Below are positions 26,480 through 37,167 of a DNA stretch of 64,000 nucleotides, piece by piece. This stretch comes from Deinococcus hopiensis KR-140 (lineage in GTDB: Bacteria > Deinococcota > Deinococci > Deinococcales > Deinococcaceae), in the NCBI GenBank assembly GCA_943327755.2, contig CALPYF020000019.1, forward strand, positions 15,292-79,291. Direction: 5' to 3'. The notes below the pieces were generated by a model, which ran no database searches, had not been told where the DNA came from, and was given only the letters and a program-made list of their open reading frames with translations. The number at the start of each line of letters is the position of its first letter. Within the stretch, counting starts at the first letter, position 1. The position numbers and the translations under genes are program-made.

Positions 26480-27661
26480 TCAGCTCAGGAGCCCGCCCAG
26501 CGCCGCGCAGAGCGGCACGACCACCCACGCCGGGACCCGCCCCGCCGTCAGCGCCGCGTAGGCCACCAGCACGCCCGCCAGGTCAGCCGGGCCGCGCACC
26601 GCACCCGTGAACACCGGCGTGTACAGCGCCGCCAGTAGCAGGCCCACCACGCCCGCGTTCACGCCCGCCAGCGCCGCCCGCGCGCCTGCGCGGCCACTCA
26701 GCGCGGACCAGAACGGCAGCGCGCCCAGCATCAGCAGCGCGCCCGGCAGGAAGATGCCCAGCGTGCCCAGCAGTGCCCCCACACCCGCCCCCAGGCCCAG
26801 CGCGGGCGCGGCGGCCGCCCCCAGGTACGACGCGAACGTGAACAGCGGGCCCGGCATGGCGTTCGCCGCGCCGTACCCCGCCACGAACACCCCCTCTGGC
26901 AGCAGGTCCGGCACGAACGCGGGTTCCAGCAGCGGCAGCACCACGTGCCCCCCGCCGAACACCAGCGCGCCCGCCCGGAACGTCGCCCACAGCAGCGCCC
27001 AGCCGCCCCCCAGCGCCGACAGGCCCGCGAGGGTGACCGCCAGCGCCGCGCCCAGCGCCAGCAGCGCACCCCCCGCGCGGCGCGACACCGGCACGCGCAG
27101 CGCCCCCGCCCCGGACACCGCGCCGCTCAGGACCCGCCAGCCGATCAGCGCGCACAGCCCCAGCACCCCCAGCGTGCCCCACCCGCCCGCGCCCGGCCAC
27201 CACGCGGGCAGAACCAGCAGCGCCGCCGCCCCGCCCAGCGCCAGTCCCGCCCGCACCCGGTCCGTCACCAGCGCGCCCCACATGCCCGCCACCGCCTGCG
27301 CCACGACCGCTGCGGCCGCCAGCTTCACGCCCTGCACCCACCCCGCCCCGTCCGCCGCGCCGCCCGCCAGCGTCCCGCCCAGCACCGCCATGAGCAGCGC
27401 GCTGGGCAGCGTGAACCCCAGCCACGCCGCGCCCGCCCCCACCCACCCCGCCCGGTGCAGGCCCACCGCCAGCCCCACCTGCGAACTGCTCGGGCCCGGC
27501 AGGAAGTTCGCCACCGCCACCAGCTCCGCGTACTCCGCGTCACCCAGCCACGCGCGCCGCTCCACGAACTCCGTGCGGAAGAAGCCCAGGTGCGCGACCG
27601 GCCCCCCGAAACTCGACAGGCCCAGCCGCAGGAACACCGTGAAGACCTCCAGAGCGCGCAT
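26480..27661 (-). CDS. chrA: Chromate transporter ChrA
   Basis: A 393-residue CHR-family membrane protein with about 12 helices, built as two homologous halves. The signature of the first half is LSSFGGPVAHLGFFRTEFVERRAWLGDAEYAELVAVANFLPGPSSSQVG-like in segments; the second half repeats it around GALVFGGGHVVLPLLEPAFV and GYGAANAMPGPLFTFASYLG. The family exports chromate, giving resistance, though some members may move sulfate. TACGCT (27669-27674) lies 7 nt from the ATG. The long frame extending upstream on this strand is not coding. Confidence 0.92.
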   Translation of the reverse strand: MRALEVFTVFLRLGLSSFGGPVAHLGFFRTEFVERRAWLGDAEYAELVAVANFLPGPSSSQVGLAVGLHRAGWVGAGAAWLGFTLPSALLMAVLGGTLAGGAADGAGWVQGVKLAAAAVVAQAVAGMWGALVTDRVRAGLALGGAAALLVLPAWWPGAGGWGTLGVLGLCALIGWRVLSGAVSGAGALRVPVSRRAGGALLALGAALAVTLAGLSALGGGWALLWATFRAGALVFGGGHVVLPLLEPAFVPDLLPEGVFVAGYGAANAMPGPLFTFASYLGAAAAPALGLGAGVGALLGTLGIFLPGALLMLGALPFWSALSGRAGARAALAGVNAGVVGLLLAALYTPVFTGAVRGPADLAGVLVAYAALTAGRVPAWVVVPLCAALGGLLS

Positions 27662-27745
27662 GCCGAACAGCGTACCGGACGGCCCGTCAGGTCCACCCCC
27701 AGCCCCGGGCCGCTCCTCACGCGGGAATGCACGAGAATGCCGGGT

Positions 27746-28537
<792 letters not shown>

Positions 28538-28548
28538 ATCACCCCCTC

Positions 28549-28583
28549 GGGCCGCGTCAGGGGAGGGTGCCCCGGCGCGGCCC
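28549..28583 (+). terminator. Hairpin after the VC0807-like gene
   Basis: GGGCCGCG (28549-28556) pairs with CGCGGCCC (28576-28583) around a 19-nt loop, 11 bp after the stop. No T-tract follows except TTCC. Confidence 0.55.
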
Positions 28584-28607
28584 TTCCACGTCCGGGGCCG
28601 GGGGGTG

Positions 28608-28636
28608 TTGACAGTTTCGGCACTCGCCTATAAAGT
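28608..28636 (+). promoter_or_regulatory. tRNA-Leu promoter
   Basis: TTGACA (28608-28613), then TATAAAGT at 28629-28636; reading -10 as TAAAGT gives a 17-bp spacer. Transcription would start about 45 nt before the tRNA. A canonical -35, absent from most protein genes here, fits a stable RNA gene. Confidence 0.75.
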
Positions 28637-28684
28637 AAGCGAGCCCTGAAACGCGCCCGAGCGCGGGCGAGAATACCAAAGGTG

Positions 28685-28770
<86 letters not shown>

Positions 28771-28774
28771 CACA

Positions 28775-28804
28775 GAAGACCCCAGCAGCAATGCCGGGGT
28801 CTTC
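28775..28804 (+). terminator. tRNA-Leu terminator
   Basis: GAAGACCCC (28775-28783) pairs with GGGGTCTTC (28796-28804) right after the tRNA, followed by CTGTCTTG. Confidence 0.8.
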
Positions 28805-28871
28805 CTGTCTTGCATGACGATCTAGCAGCGGAGGGGAGACCAGTCCGGCCTCCCCTCCACTGTGGCGTTCC

Positions 28872-30017
<1,146 letters not shown>

Positions 30018-30075
30018 CCGCGCAGTGTAGCCCCGCAGGCGTCCCCGCGCGAGCCGGCCCCGTATCCTGTGGCCC

Positions 30076-30789
30076 ATGCAAGAGCCGCTCATCATTCCCT
30101 GCGTGGACATCCAGTCCGGGCGCGCCGTGCGCCTGTTCGAGGGCGACCCGGACCGCGAGACCGTGTACTTCGACTCCCCCCTGGACGCCGCCCGCCACTG
30201 GGTGGGCCTGGGTGCGGGCCTCGTGCACCTCGTGGACCTGGACGCCGCCACGGGCCGCGGCGAGAACCGCGCCGTGATCGCGCAGATCACGCAGGAACTC
30301 GGCGTGCCGGTCGAGGTGGGCGGCGGCATCCGCAGCCGCGAGGCGGCCGAGGAGCTGCTGCGCCTGGGCGTGGACCGCGTCGTGATCGGCACCGCCGCCG
30401 TGAAGCAGCCGGAACTCGTGCGGGAATTGATCGCCGCGCACGGCCCCGAACGCGTGGTCGTCAGCCTGGACGCACGCGGGCTGGAGGTCGCCACGCACGG
30501 CTGGGCGCAGGGAAGCGGCGTGATGGTCGCCGACCTGACCCCCACCCTGGCCGACGCGGGCCTGGAAACGCTGATCTTCACGGACGTCACCCGCGACGGC
30601 ACGCTACGCGGCCTGAACCGCGACCTCATGGCGCAGGTCCGCCGTCTCTGGACGAACACCCTGATCGTGGGCGGCGGCGTCGCCAACCTCGACGACGTGC
30701 GCCTGCTGCGCGAGGAACACATCGAGGGGGCCATCGTGGGCCGCGCCATCTACGAGGGCACCCTGCCGTTCCCCGCCGCGCTCGACTGA
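30076..30789 (+). CDS. hisA: HisA, phosphoribosylformimino-AICAR-phosphate isomerase
   Basis: Fourth-step isomerase of histidine synthesis. A 237-residue TIM barrel with the two catalytic aspartates in PCVDIQSGRAVRLFEGD (D11) and TDVTRDGTLRG, phosphate-binding VEVGGGIRSREAAEELL and LIVGGGVANLDDV, and GAIVGRAIYEG near the end. TATCCT (30063-30068) is 7 nt before the ATG. No other his gene is adjacent, so the pathway is dispersed in this genome. Confidence 0.96.
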   Translation: MQEPLIIPCVDIQSGRAVRLFEGDPDRETVYFDSPLDAARHWVGLGAGLVHLVDLDAATGRGENRAVIAQITQELGVPVEVGGGIRSREAAEELLRLGVDRVVIGTAAVKQPELVRELIAAHGPERVVVSLDARGLEVATHGWAQGSGVMVADLTPTLADAGLETLIFTDVTRDGTLRGLNRDLMAQVRRLWTNTLIVGGGVANLDDVRLLREEHIEGAIVGRAIYEGTLPFPAALD

Positions 30790-30921
30790 TACGGATTCCG
30801 TTTGTTTCGTTGACAGATCGGAACACCACCGATCTGCCAACTCCACGTCCGGAACCCGTTTCTCTCCTACTCGCTCTGCTCGGGTTGAAAGATTTTGCAA
30901 ACCTTTCAACCGGAGTCCGTA
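30790..30921. repeat. Small dispersed repeat (SNR-like), copy 2
   Basis: 132 bp closely matching 17771-17922 but about 20 bp shorter in the middle. It begins TACGGATTCCG (30790-30800) and ends CGGAGTCCGTA (30911-30921), which are terminal inverted repeats with one mismatch. The internal TTGACAGATCGG/CCGATCTG(C)CAA repeat has one change. It again lies just after a gene (the first base overlaps the hisA stop region) and before a convergent gene. Confidence 0.85.
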
Positions 30922-30932
30922 TGATCCGCCGG

Positions 30933-30980
30933 ACAGGGAGCGGGGCGGAGGTCGTGGGTCACCTCCGCCCCGCTCCCTGT
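30933..30980. terminator. 20-bp perfect hairpin between hisA and the yihY-like gene
   Basis: ACAGGGAGCGGGGCGGAGGT (30933-30952) and its exact complement (30961-30980) flank an 8-nt loop. It sits between convergent genes and is probably a bidirectional terminator. Confidence 0.8.
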
Positions 30981-30984
30981 GCCC

Positions 30985-32154
30985 TTACCTGCGGCGGCCG
31001 CCGGTGATGCCCAGCAGGCGCAGCACGATCACGACGGGCACGGCGAGCACGGCGGTCACGGCGTTCCACAGGGCGGCGCGGACGGTGGGGAGCATGCGGC
31101 CCTCCTCGCGGCGCGGCACCTGCTTGAGCACGCGCGGAAGTTTCGGGACGGTCACGCCCAGCACGCGGCCCCGGGCGTCCTGCGCGGGGCGCCCGGCGGC
31201 GTCCTTCGCGTCGCGTTCCTGGGCGCTCTCGGTGGGGTCGATGTCCACGCCCTGCGCGGCCAGCGCTTCCTTCTTCGCGGTGTTCGCGGCGCCCCCGGCG
31301 TGCGTGCCGAACTTCTGCGAGTACACCCAGGTCACTTCCGCGCCGAAGAAGAAGATCATCGCGGAATAGTAGATCCACAGCAGCAGCACGATCAGGGTCG
31401 CGGCGGCCCCGAAGGCGCTGCCGGGCGCCGCCTGCCCCAGGTACAGGCCGATGCCCAGCTGCCCCAGCGTGAATAGAGTGGACGTGAAGAAGCCCCCCAC
31501 CCACACCTCGTGCCACTGGAGTTTCACGTCGGGCAGCACCTTGTACACGCCCGCGAAGACCGGCGCGAGGAACAGCGTGGACAGCAGCGCCGTGCCCAGC
31601 CGCACGAAGAACGCGCCCGCGCCGATGGTGTCCCCCAGGCTCTGCGCGATGGCGGACAGGTAGGTGTTCAGGCCCAGGAACACGATCAGCAGCAGGCCGA
31701 TGGCGATGATCATCAGGAACGACTTCACGCGCGTCCACAGGATGTTCACGATGCCCTGCGGCGGGGCCGGGTCGGCGCCCCACATGGAGTTCAGGGCGTC
31801 CTGCACCTGCACGAACAGGCCGGTGGCGCCCATGAACAGCGTCACGAACGCCGCGATGGTCGCCACGAGGCTCCCCTTGAGCAGGCTGTCGGGTTTGATC
31901 AGGCCGCGCAGGAACTCGGCGGTGTCGGTGCCGAGGTTCTGCGACACCAGCCCCGCCGGGCCGAACAGCTGATCCAGGACCGCCGAGTCGGTCAGGAACC
32001 GCCCAGCGACCGCCACGGCCAGCAGGAGGAGCGGCGCGATGCTGAACATGGCGTAGTAGGCGATCGCGGCGGCGAGGCGCGGGGCCTTGTCCTGCCCGAA
32101 GGCCAGGAAGGCCTCGCGCAGCAGGGTGAACAGGTCGGCAGGCTTGAGCCTCAT
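30985..32154 (-). CDS. YihY/BrkB family inner-membrane protein
   Basis: A 389-residue membrane protein of the family once mislabelled ribonuclease BN. The first ~275 residues show the family pattern: KAPRLAAAIAYYAMFSIAPLLLLAVAVAG, a central GLFVQVQDALNSMWG, VFAGVYKVLPDVKLQWHEVWVGGFFTSTLFTLGQLGIGLYLG, and the closing LLLWIYYSAMIFFFGAEVTWVYSQKFG. About 85 extra C-terminal residues are charged (ESAQERDAKDAAGRPAQDARG) and end in one more membrane helix (AVTAVLAVPVVIVLRLL) and GGRRR. Function unknown. TAGACT (32161-32166) is 6 nt from the ATG. Confidence 0.87.
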   Translation of the reverse strand: MRLKPADLFTLLREAFLAFGQDKAPRLAAAIAYYAMFSIAPLLLLAVAVAGRFLTDSAVLDQLFGPAGLVSQNLGTDTAEFLRGLIKPDSLLKGSLVATIAAFVTLFMGATGLFVQVQDALNSMWGADPAPPQGIVNILWTRVKSFLMIIAIGLLLIVFLGLNTYLSAIAQSLGDTIGAGAFFVRLGTALLSTLFLAPVFAGVYKVLPDVKLQWHEVWVGGFFTSTLFTLGQLGIGLYLGQAAPGSAFGAAATLIVLLLWIYYSAMIFFFGAEVTWVYSQKFGTHAGGAANTAKKEALAAQGVDIDPTESAQERDAKDAAGRPAQDARGRVLGVTVPKLPRVLKQVPRREEGRMLPTVRAALWNAVTAVLAVPVVIVLRLLGITGGRRR

Positions 32155-32245
32155 CCCGGCAGTCTACGGACGCGCGCGGCAGGTGTCCGCAGGAGAGGGA
32201 TTCACGCTTTTCCCATACTGCCCCGGCCCTGCTAGCCTGCCCCTC

Positions 32246-32668
32246 ATGCACGCCATCCCGGAAGGCTTCACGCAGACCCTGACCGTGACCGTCACCGACG
32301 ACATGACCGTCAGTTTTGGCGAACTGGGCCGCCTGCACCCCGTGTACGCCACGTACTGGATGGCCAAACACTTCGAGGAGGCCGGGCGCAAGATCATCCT
32401 GCCCTTCCTGGAAGACGGCGAGGGCGGCATCGGGACGCAGGTGGACGTCACGCACACCGCGTCCGCGCTGCCCGGCATGACCGTCACCGTGACCGCCACC
32501 TTCGACCGGATGGAGGGCCGGCGCATCGTCGCCCGGATGCGCGCCGTGAACGAACTCGGCGACGAGATCGGACACGGCAGCACCACCCAGATGGTCCTGC
32601 CGCAGGCGCGCATCGACGCGGGGTTCGACACGCTGCGCGCCCGCTGGGCTGAGAGGGGGAATGGTTGA
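32246..32668 (+). CDS. FlK-like thioesterase (hot-dog fold)
   Basis: A 140-residue thioesterase resembling fluoroacetyl-CoA thioesterase FlK. The family stretch is VYATYWMAKHFEEAGRK and GIGTQVDVTHTASALPG, followed by TVTATFDRMEGRRIVARM. By alignment from memory the FlK triad Thr42/Glu50/His76 corresponds to T36, E44 and H70, all present. Most bacterial relatives have unknown acyl-CoA substrates, so fluoroacetate resistance should not be assumed. TAGCCT (32233-32238) lies 7 nt before the ATG; divergent from the yihY-like gene. Confidence 0.85.
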   Translation: MHAIPEGFTQTLTVTVTDDMTVSFGELGRLHPVYATYWMAKHFEEAGRKIILPFLEDGEGGIGTQVDVTHTASALPGMTVTVTATFDRMEGRRIVARMRAVNELGDEIGHGSTTQMVLPQARIDAGFDTLRARWAERGNG

Positions 32669-32817
32669 TGGGTGATGGAGAGGGGGCCGGTTCCCGCCTC
32701 TGCCGGCCTTCTGTTCACAGGATGAACTGACGTCCCCTGCGGTCTGGGCGGCGGCGTGCGTTTCGTGCGCGGCTTTCCTGGACCGGGTGCAGTGGGGGGC
32801 CGCTATGCTGGAGCGTC

Positions 32818-34554
32818 ATGCCGAAATCTCTTCCCGTGTCCCGGTACTACGACGTGCAGCGCGATGAGGCCGGTCAGCGCTTCATCCGCGTGAACGTGAC
32901 GGGCCTGGCCCTGCTGCAAAACCCCCTGCTGAACAAGACCACCGCGTTCACCCCCCAGGAGCGGCGCGAGCTGGATCTCGAGGGCCTCGTGCCGCCCCAC
33001 ACCAGCACCTTCGAGGAGCAGAAGGAACGCACGTACCTGCGCTACCTGAAGTGCGGCTCCGACCTGGAAAAGCACGAGTACCTGCGCGCCCTGCAGGACC
33101 GCAACGAGGTGCTGTTCTACGCGATCCTCGAAGATCACCTCGAGGAGATGCTGCCGATCATCTACACGCCCACCGTGGGCGAGGCGGTGCGGAACTACTC
33201 CAGCAACTACCGCTACCCGCGCGGCTTCACGGTCAGCACCGGCGACATCGACCGGGTGGACGACATGCTGGAGAACGTCACCGTGAACGACGTGCGCATG
33301 ATCGTCGCGACCGACAGCAGCGCCATCCTGGGCATCGGCGACCAGGGCTTCGGCGGCATGGCGATCAGCATCGGCAAGCTGTCCCTGTACACCGCCGCCG
33401 GGGGCGTCGGGCCGGACAAGACCCTGCCCGTGGAACTGGACGTCGGCACGAACCGCCAGGACCTGATCGACGACCCGCTGTACCTGGGCGTGCACCACCA
33501 GCGCCTGACCGGCGCCGAGTACGACGAGTTCCTCGACGCGTTCGTGGAGGCCGTGTCGCACCGCTACCCGAAGGCGATCATCCAGTGGGAGGACTTCAGC
33601 CGCGGCACCGCCTTCCGCGTGCTAGAACGCTACCGCCGCGTGGTGCCCAGCTTCAACGACGACATCCAGGGCACGGGCGCCATGGCGCTGGCGGGCCTGA
33701 TGCGCGCCGCGCAGATCAAGGGCGAGCGGCTGGAGGACCAGGTGTTCGTGATCGTCGGCGCGGGCGCCGCCGGGATCGGCGTGGCCATGGCGATCCGGCA
33801 GGGCCTGATGACCTGGGGCGGCCTGAGCCACGCTGACGCGAACGCCCGCGTGTTCGTCGTGGACCGCCACGGCCTGCTCATGCACGGCCAGCCGGACCTG
33901 GAGGAACAGCAGCTCAGCTTCGTGCGCCGCCCCGAGGACCTCGCGGGCTGGACCTACGAGGGCGAGTACCCGGGCATGCACGACGTCCTCGTGAACGCGC
34001 GCGCCACGGCGCTGCTGGGCTTCACCGGCGTGCCCGGCCTGTTCCGCCAGGAGAGCATCCAGGCGATGCTGGAGAGCACCCCGCGGCCCATCGTGTTCCC
34101 GCTCAGCAACCCCAGCAGCCACGTCGAGGCGCGCCCCGCCGACGTCATCCACTGGACGCACGGCGGCGCCATCGTCGCCTCCGGCAGCCCCTTCCCCGAC
34201 GTCGAGTACGACGGGCAGCGCCACCCCATCGGGCAGGGCAACAACGCGTTCATCTTCCCCGGTCTGGGCTTCGGCGCGATCGCCAGCCGCGCCCGCGAGA
34301 TCACCGACACCATGGTCATGGAAGCCGCCCGCACCCTGGCCGAATTCACCGCGCAGTACGGCGAGCGCGTGTACCCGCCCATCAGCGACCTGCGCGAACT
34401 GAGCATCCAGGTGGCCGTGAACGTCGCCCTGCAAAGCATCCGCGACGGCGTGTGCGCCGAACGCCGCATCCGCAACATGACCAGGGACGAACTCGAACAG
34501 GTCATCCGAGACCGCGCCTGGGAACCCCGTTACCTCCCACTGCGGAAGGGGTGA
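32818..34554 (+). CDS. NAD-dependent malic enzyme
   Basis: Oxidatively decarboxylates malate to pyruvate. The 578 residues correspond to the large (SfcA/MaeA, eukaryote-like) type. Visible: NKTTAFTPQERRELDLEGLVPP at the N-terminus, IIYTPTVGEAVRNYSSNYRYPRG, VATDSSAILGIGDQGFGGMAISIGKL, the metal ligands in IQWEDFSRGTAFRVLERY, VPSFNDDIQGTGAMALAGL, the NAD fold VFVIVGAGAAGIGVAMAI, and FPLSNPSSHVEARPADVI. TATGCT (32804-32809) is 8 nt before the ATG. Cofactor preference (NAD rather than NADP) follows from the type, not from a direct residue test. Confidence 0.94.
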   Translation: MPKSLPVSRYYDVQRDEAGQRFIRVNVTGLALLQNPLLNKTTAFTPQERRELDLEGLVPPHTSTFEEQKERTYLRYLKCGSDLEKHEYLRALQDRNEVLFYAILEDHLEEMLPIIYTPTVGEAVRNYSSNYRYPRGFTVSTGDIDRVDDMLENVTVNDVRMIVATDSSAILGIGDQGFGGMAISIGKLSLYTAAGGVGPDKTLPVELDVGTNRQDLIDDPLYLGVHHQRLTGAEYDEFLDAFVEAVSHRYPKAIIQWEDFSRGTAFRVLERYRRVVPSFNDDIQGTGAMALAGLMRAAQIKGERLEDQVFVIVGAGAAGIGVAMAIRQGLMTWGGLSHADANARVFVVDRHGLLMHGQPDLEEQQLSFVRRPEDLAGWTYEGEYPGMHDVLVNARATALLGFTGVPGLFRQESIQAMLESTPRPIVFPLSNPSSHVEARPADVIHWTHGGAIVASGSPFPDVEYDGQRHPIGQGNNAFIFPGLGFGAIASRAREITDTMVMEAARTLAEFTAQYGERVYPPISDLRELSIQVAVNVALQSIRDGVCAERRIRNMTRDELEQVIRDRAWEPRYLPLRKG

Positions 34555-34625
34555 TGGTTGATGGTCGAAAGTTGATTGAGGAGGGTCACTCCCATCACCC
34601 ATCAACCTTCAACCCTTCCCCCCGT
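34549..34625. repeat. Long imperfect hairpin, GTTGATGG family, copy 2
   Basis: It starts at the end of the malic enzyme gene. The left arm (GGTGATGGTTGATGGTCG) and right arm (CCATCACCCATCAACC) pair imperfectly around a central AGGGTCACTCCC. It resembles the element at 21327-21400; short fragments of the same words (GGTTGATGGGTGATGG) also follow the thioesterase at 32661-32676. Confidence 0.6.
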
Positions 34626-34663
34626 CACTGCGCCCTGCCTACCCTGGGCTCTAGAATGGTGAG

Positions 34664-34768
34664 GTGAAGCGGCGTGCATGCAGGGTGGGGCTTGAGTTGA
34701 GCGGCGACAGGCCGCGGGGTTCAGCGTTCGAGCCGCTCCTGCGCCGCGCCTCCCGGGGGCGCGCGTGA
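34664..34768 (+). CDS. Possible 34-codon leaderless ORF coupled to dnaX
   Basis: A very small candidate gene, read by hand. TAGAAT at 34652-34657 is followed after 6 nt by GTG 34664; the frame runs 34 codons (VKRRACRVGLELSGDRPRGS... ending RRASRGRA) to TGA at 34766-34768. That TGA overlaps the dnaX GTG start (GTGA, 34765-34768). The peptide is basic and unlike any I know. Its value may be regulatory: ribosomes that finish it would re-initiate at dnaX. It may instead be chance within a 5' leader, since GC-rich DNA has few stops. Nothing in it resembles DnaX. Confidence 0.4.
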   Translation: MKRRACRVGLELSGDRPRGSAFEPLLRRASRGRA

Positions 34769-37125
34769 GTGCCATCTACCAGCGGGCCCGCCCAGTCCGG
34801 TGGGAGGACGTGGTCGGGCAGGAGCACGTCAAGGACGTTCTGAAGGCCGCGCTGGAGCAGGGCCGCGTCGGGCACGCGTACCTGTTCAGCGGGCCGCGCG
34901 GGGTGGGGAAGACCACCACCGCCCGCCTGATCGCCATGACCGCCAACTGCACCGGCCCGATGCCCAAACCCTGCGGCGAGTGCGAGTCGTGCCTGAGTGT
35001 CCGCGCCGGGTCGCACCCGGACGTCATGGAGATCGACGCGGCCAGCAACAACAGCGTGGACGACGTCCGCGACCTGCGCGAGAAGGTCGGCTTGGCCGCC
35101 ATGCGCGGCGGGAAGAAGATCTACATCCTGGACGAGGCGCACATGATGAGCCGCGCGGCGTTCAACGCGCTGCTGAAGACGCTGGAGGAGCCACCCGGCC
35201 ACGTCATCTTCATCCTGGCGACCACCGAACCGGAGAAGATCATTCCCACGATCCTCTCGCGCTGCCAGCACTACCGCTTCCGCCGCCTGACCCCGGAGGA
35301 GATCGCCGGGAAGCTCGCCGGGCTGGCCCAGCGCGAGGGCGTCCGCGCCGAGGGCGACGCGCTGCAACTCATCGGGCGACTGGCCGACGGCGCGATGCGG
35401 GACGGCGAGAGCCTGCTGGAACGCATGCTGGCTGCCGGGACCGCCGTGACCCGCGCGGGCGTGGAGGAGGCGCTGGGTCTCCCGCCCGGCGAGCGCGTGC
35501 GCGGCATCGCCGCCGCCCTGGTGAGCGGCGACGCGGGCGCGGCCCTGAGTGGCGCGGGGCACCTGTACCGCGACGGCTTCGCGGCCCGCACGGTCGTCGA
35601 GGGCCTTGTCGCGGCGCTGGGCGCGGCCCTGCACGCCGAACTGGGCCTGAACCCCGACGGTCGCCTGGACGGCGCGGACATTCCCCGCCTGCTGAAACTC
35701 CAGGCGGCCCTCGACGAACAGGAATCCCGCTTCGCCCGCGCGGCCGACCAGCAGAGCCTCGAACTGGCCCTCACGCACGCCCTGCTGGCCGCCGATACCG
35801 TGACCGGCGGCAGCGCCCCGGCCAGCGCGGGCGCGGGGGCCGCCCTCCCGGCCGACCTCGCACAGCGCCTGAACCGACTGGAGAAGGAACTCGCCACGCT
35901 GCGCGCCAACCCGCCCGCCGCGCAGCCCGGCCCGGTGGGGGAGACCCGCCGCGCGCCCGCCCCCGCGTCCAGTGCCACCGGGCCCGGCCCGCGCGCCGCC
36001 AGCCTGGACCCCGCCCAGCCCGTTCCCGCCCCGACGGGGGGCAGCTGGGCGGACGTGACCCGACAGGCCAGCATGCAGCTGCGCGCGTTCCTGAAACCCG
36101 CCCGGCAGCACGCCGAACCCGGCTACGTCAGTCTCGGGTACGACGACCGCAACGCCTTCCACGCCAAGCAGGTCGCCGCGAAATTCGACGACATCGCCAG
36201 GATCGTCCTGGGCGTGTTCGGCCCGGTCACGTTCGAACTGATCGCGCCGGAAGGCAGCCGCCGCGTGAACCTCGGCGGGGGTCAATCCGGTGGGGGACAG
36301 TTCGGTGGCAGTCCAGCCCCCACGCCCGACCCCACCCCACCCGCCCCAGCCCCGGCCCGCGCCGCGCCTCCCATGCGCGAGCCTGCGCCGGACCATGGAG
36401 CCGCGCCGGACGTCGCGCCGTTCGACCCGACCCGCAGCGCCCCACGCCGCCCCACGAGCACGCGCGGCCCGGACTTCGCGCCGATTGACCCGCCACAGGC
36501 CCAGGCGCACCCCCAGCAGATGCCGCCACAGCTGCAGGCCACCCCGCCGACCCAGGCCGCGCAGACCCAGGCCGCCCCGCCCCCACGCGCCAGCGTCGCC
36601 ACGCTCCCCCCACCCCTCCCCGAACGGCGCGTGCCCCCCACCAGCCCGGACGACGCCGCGCCCGCCCCGCTGGCCGACCTCGACCCCGGACCCTGGGACG
36701 ACACCCCCGCCGCGCAGCCCGCCAGCACCCCCCGCGACGCCGGGCCGCCCCCACGCAGCGAACGGAACCTCTACCTGGGCGAGGTCATCACCGAGGAACC
36801 CGACTGGAACGCCTTCGGCGGCCCCGACCTGCTCGGCGACCTGCCGCCCGAGGAGGACATGCCCTTCGCGGATCTCAGCGTGCCTCGCCCCGCCCCGAAA
36901 CCCACCCCTCCCCCGGCCCCCGCGCCCGCCCCGCAGGAAGCGAAAGCCCCCCCGCAGGACGCAAAGGCGACCCCCGGAAGGCCCGGTGACATCCGCGCCC
37001 ACCCCGTCTACGAGGACATCCGCACCCGCTTCAGCGGCCGCGTGCGCGAGATCGGCAAGAACCGCAACACCCCGCCCGTCCCCGATACAACGGACACCGA
37101 CCTTCCCGAAGAGGATGACGAGTAA
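34765..37125 (+). CDS. dnaX: DNA polymerase III subunits tau/gamma
   Basis: The clamp-loader ATPase and, as tau, the organiser of the replisome. The N-terminal AAA+ module has Walker A GPRGVGKTT (43-51), the zinc cysteines C62, C70, C73 and C76, Walker B LDEAH (122-126), SRC sensor (165-167) and GDGAMRDGESLLE-like helix region. After residue ~360 come long Pro/Ala-rich linkers, a central conserved patch (TRQASMQLRAFLKPARQHAEPGYVSLGY, about 430) and an acidic tail DLPEEDDE. At 786 residues it is longer than E. coli tau, mainly through linkers. No A-run like the Thermus dnaX slippage site is present, so a short gamma form is not evident. Confidence 0.96.
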   Translation: MSAIYQRARPVRWEDVVGQEHVKDVLKAALEQGRVGHAYLFSGPRGVGKTTTARLIAMTANCTGPMPKPCGECESCLSVRAGSHPDVMEIDAASNNSVDDVRDLREKVGLAAMRGGKKIYILDEAHMMSRAAFNALLKTLEEPPGHVIFILATTEPEKIIPTILSRCQHYRFRRLTPEEIAGKLAGLAQREGVRAEGDALQLIGRLADGAMRDGESLLERMLAAGTAVTRAGVEEALGLPPGERVRGIAAALVSGDAGAALSGAGHLYRDGFAARTVVEGLVAALGAALHAELGLNPDGRLDGADIPRLLKLQAALDEQESRFARAADQQSLELALTHALLAADTVTGGSAPASAGAGAALPADLAQRLNRLEKELATLRANPPAAQPGPVGETRRAPAPASSATGPGPRAASLDPAQPVPAPTGGSWADVTRQASMQLRAFLKPARQHAEPGYVSLGYDDRNAFHAKQVAAKFDDIARIVLGVFGPVTFELIAPEGSRRVNLGGGQSGGGQFGGSPAPTPDPTPPAPAPARAAPPMREPAPDHGAAPDVAPFDPTRSAPRRPTSTRGPDFAPIDPPQAQAHPQQMPPQLQATPPTQAAQTQAAPPPRASVATLPPPLPERRVPPTSPDDAAPAPLADLDPGPWDDTPAAQPASTPRDAGPPPRSERNLYLGEVITEEPDWNAFGGPDLLGDLPPEEDMPFADLSVPRPAPKPTPPPAPAPAPQEAKAPPQDAKATPGRPGDIRAHPVYEDIRTRFSGRVREIGKNRNTPPVPDTTDTDLPEEDDE

Positions 37126-37133
37126 ACGGAACA

Positions 37134-37161
37134 GCAGCCCCCGTCCAACGATGGGGGCTGC
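37134..37161. terminator. Terminator after dnaX
   Basis: GCAGCCCCC (37134-37142) pairs exactly with GGGGGCTGC (37153-37161) around a 10-nt loop, between the convergent dnaX and macro-domain stops. Confidence 0.75.
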
Positions 37162-37167
37162 CCTCGT

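Noticed and set aside
34765..37125. A frameshift or transcription-slippage site for a short gamma form of dnaX
   Set aside because: No run of nine A/T or other slippery heptamer with a stem was seen in the region where Thermus has one.
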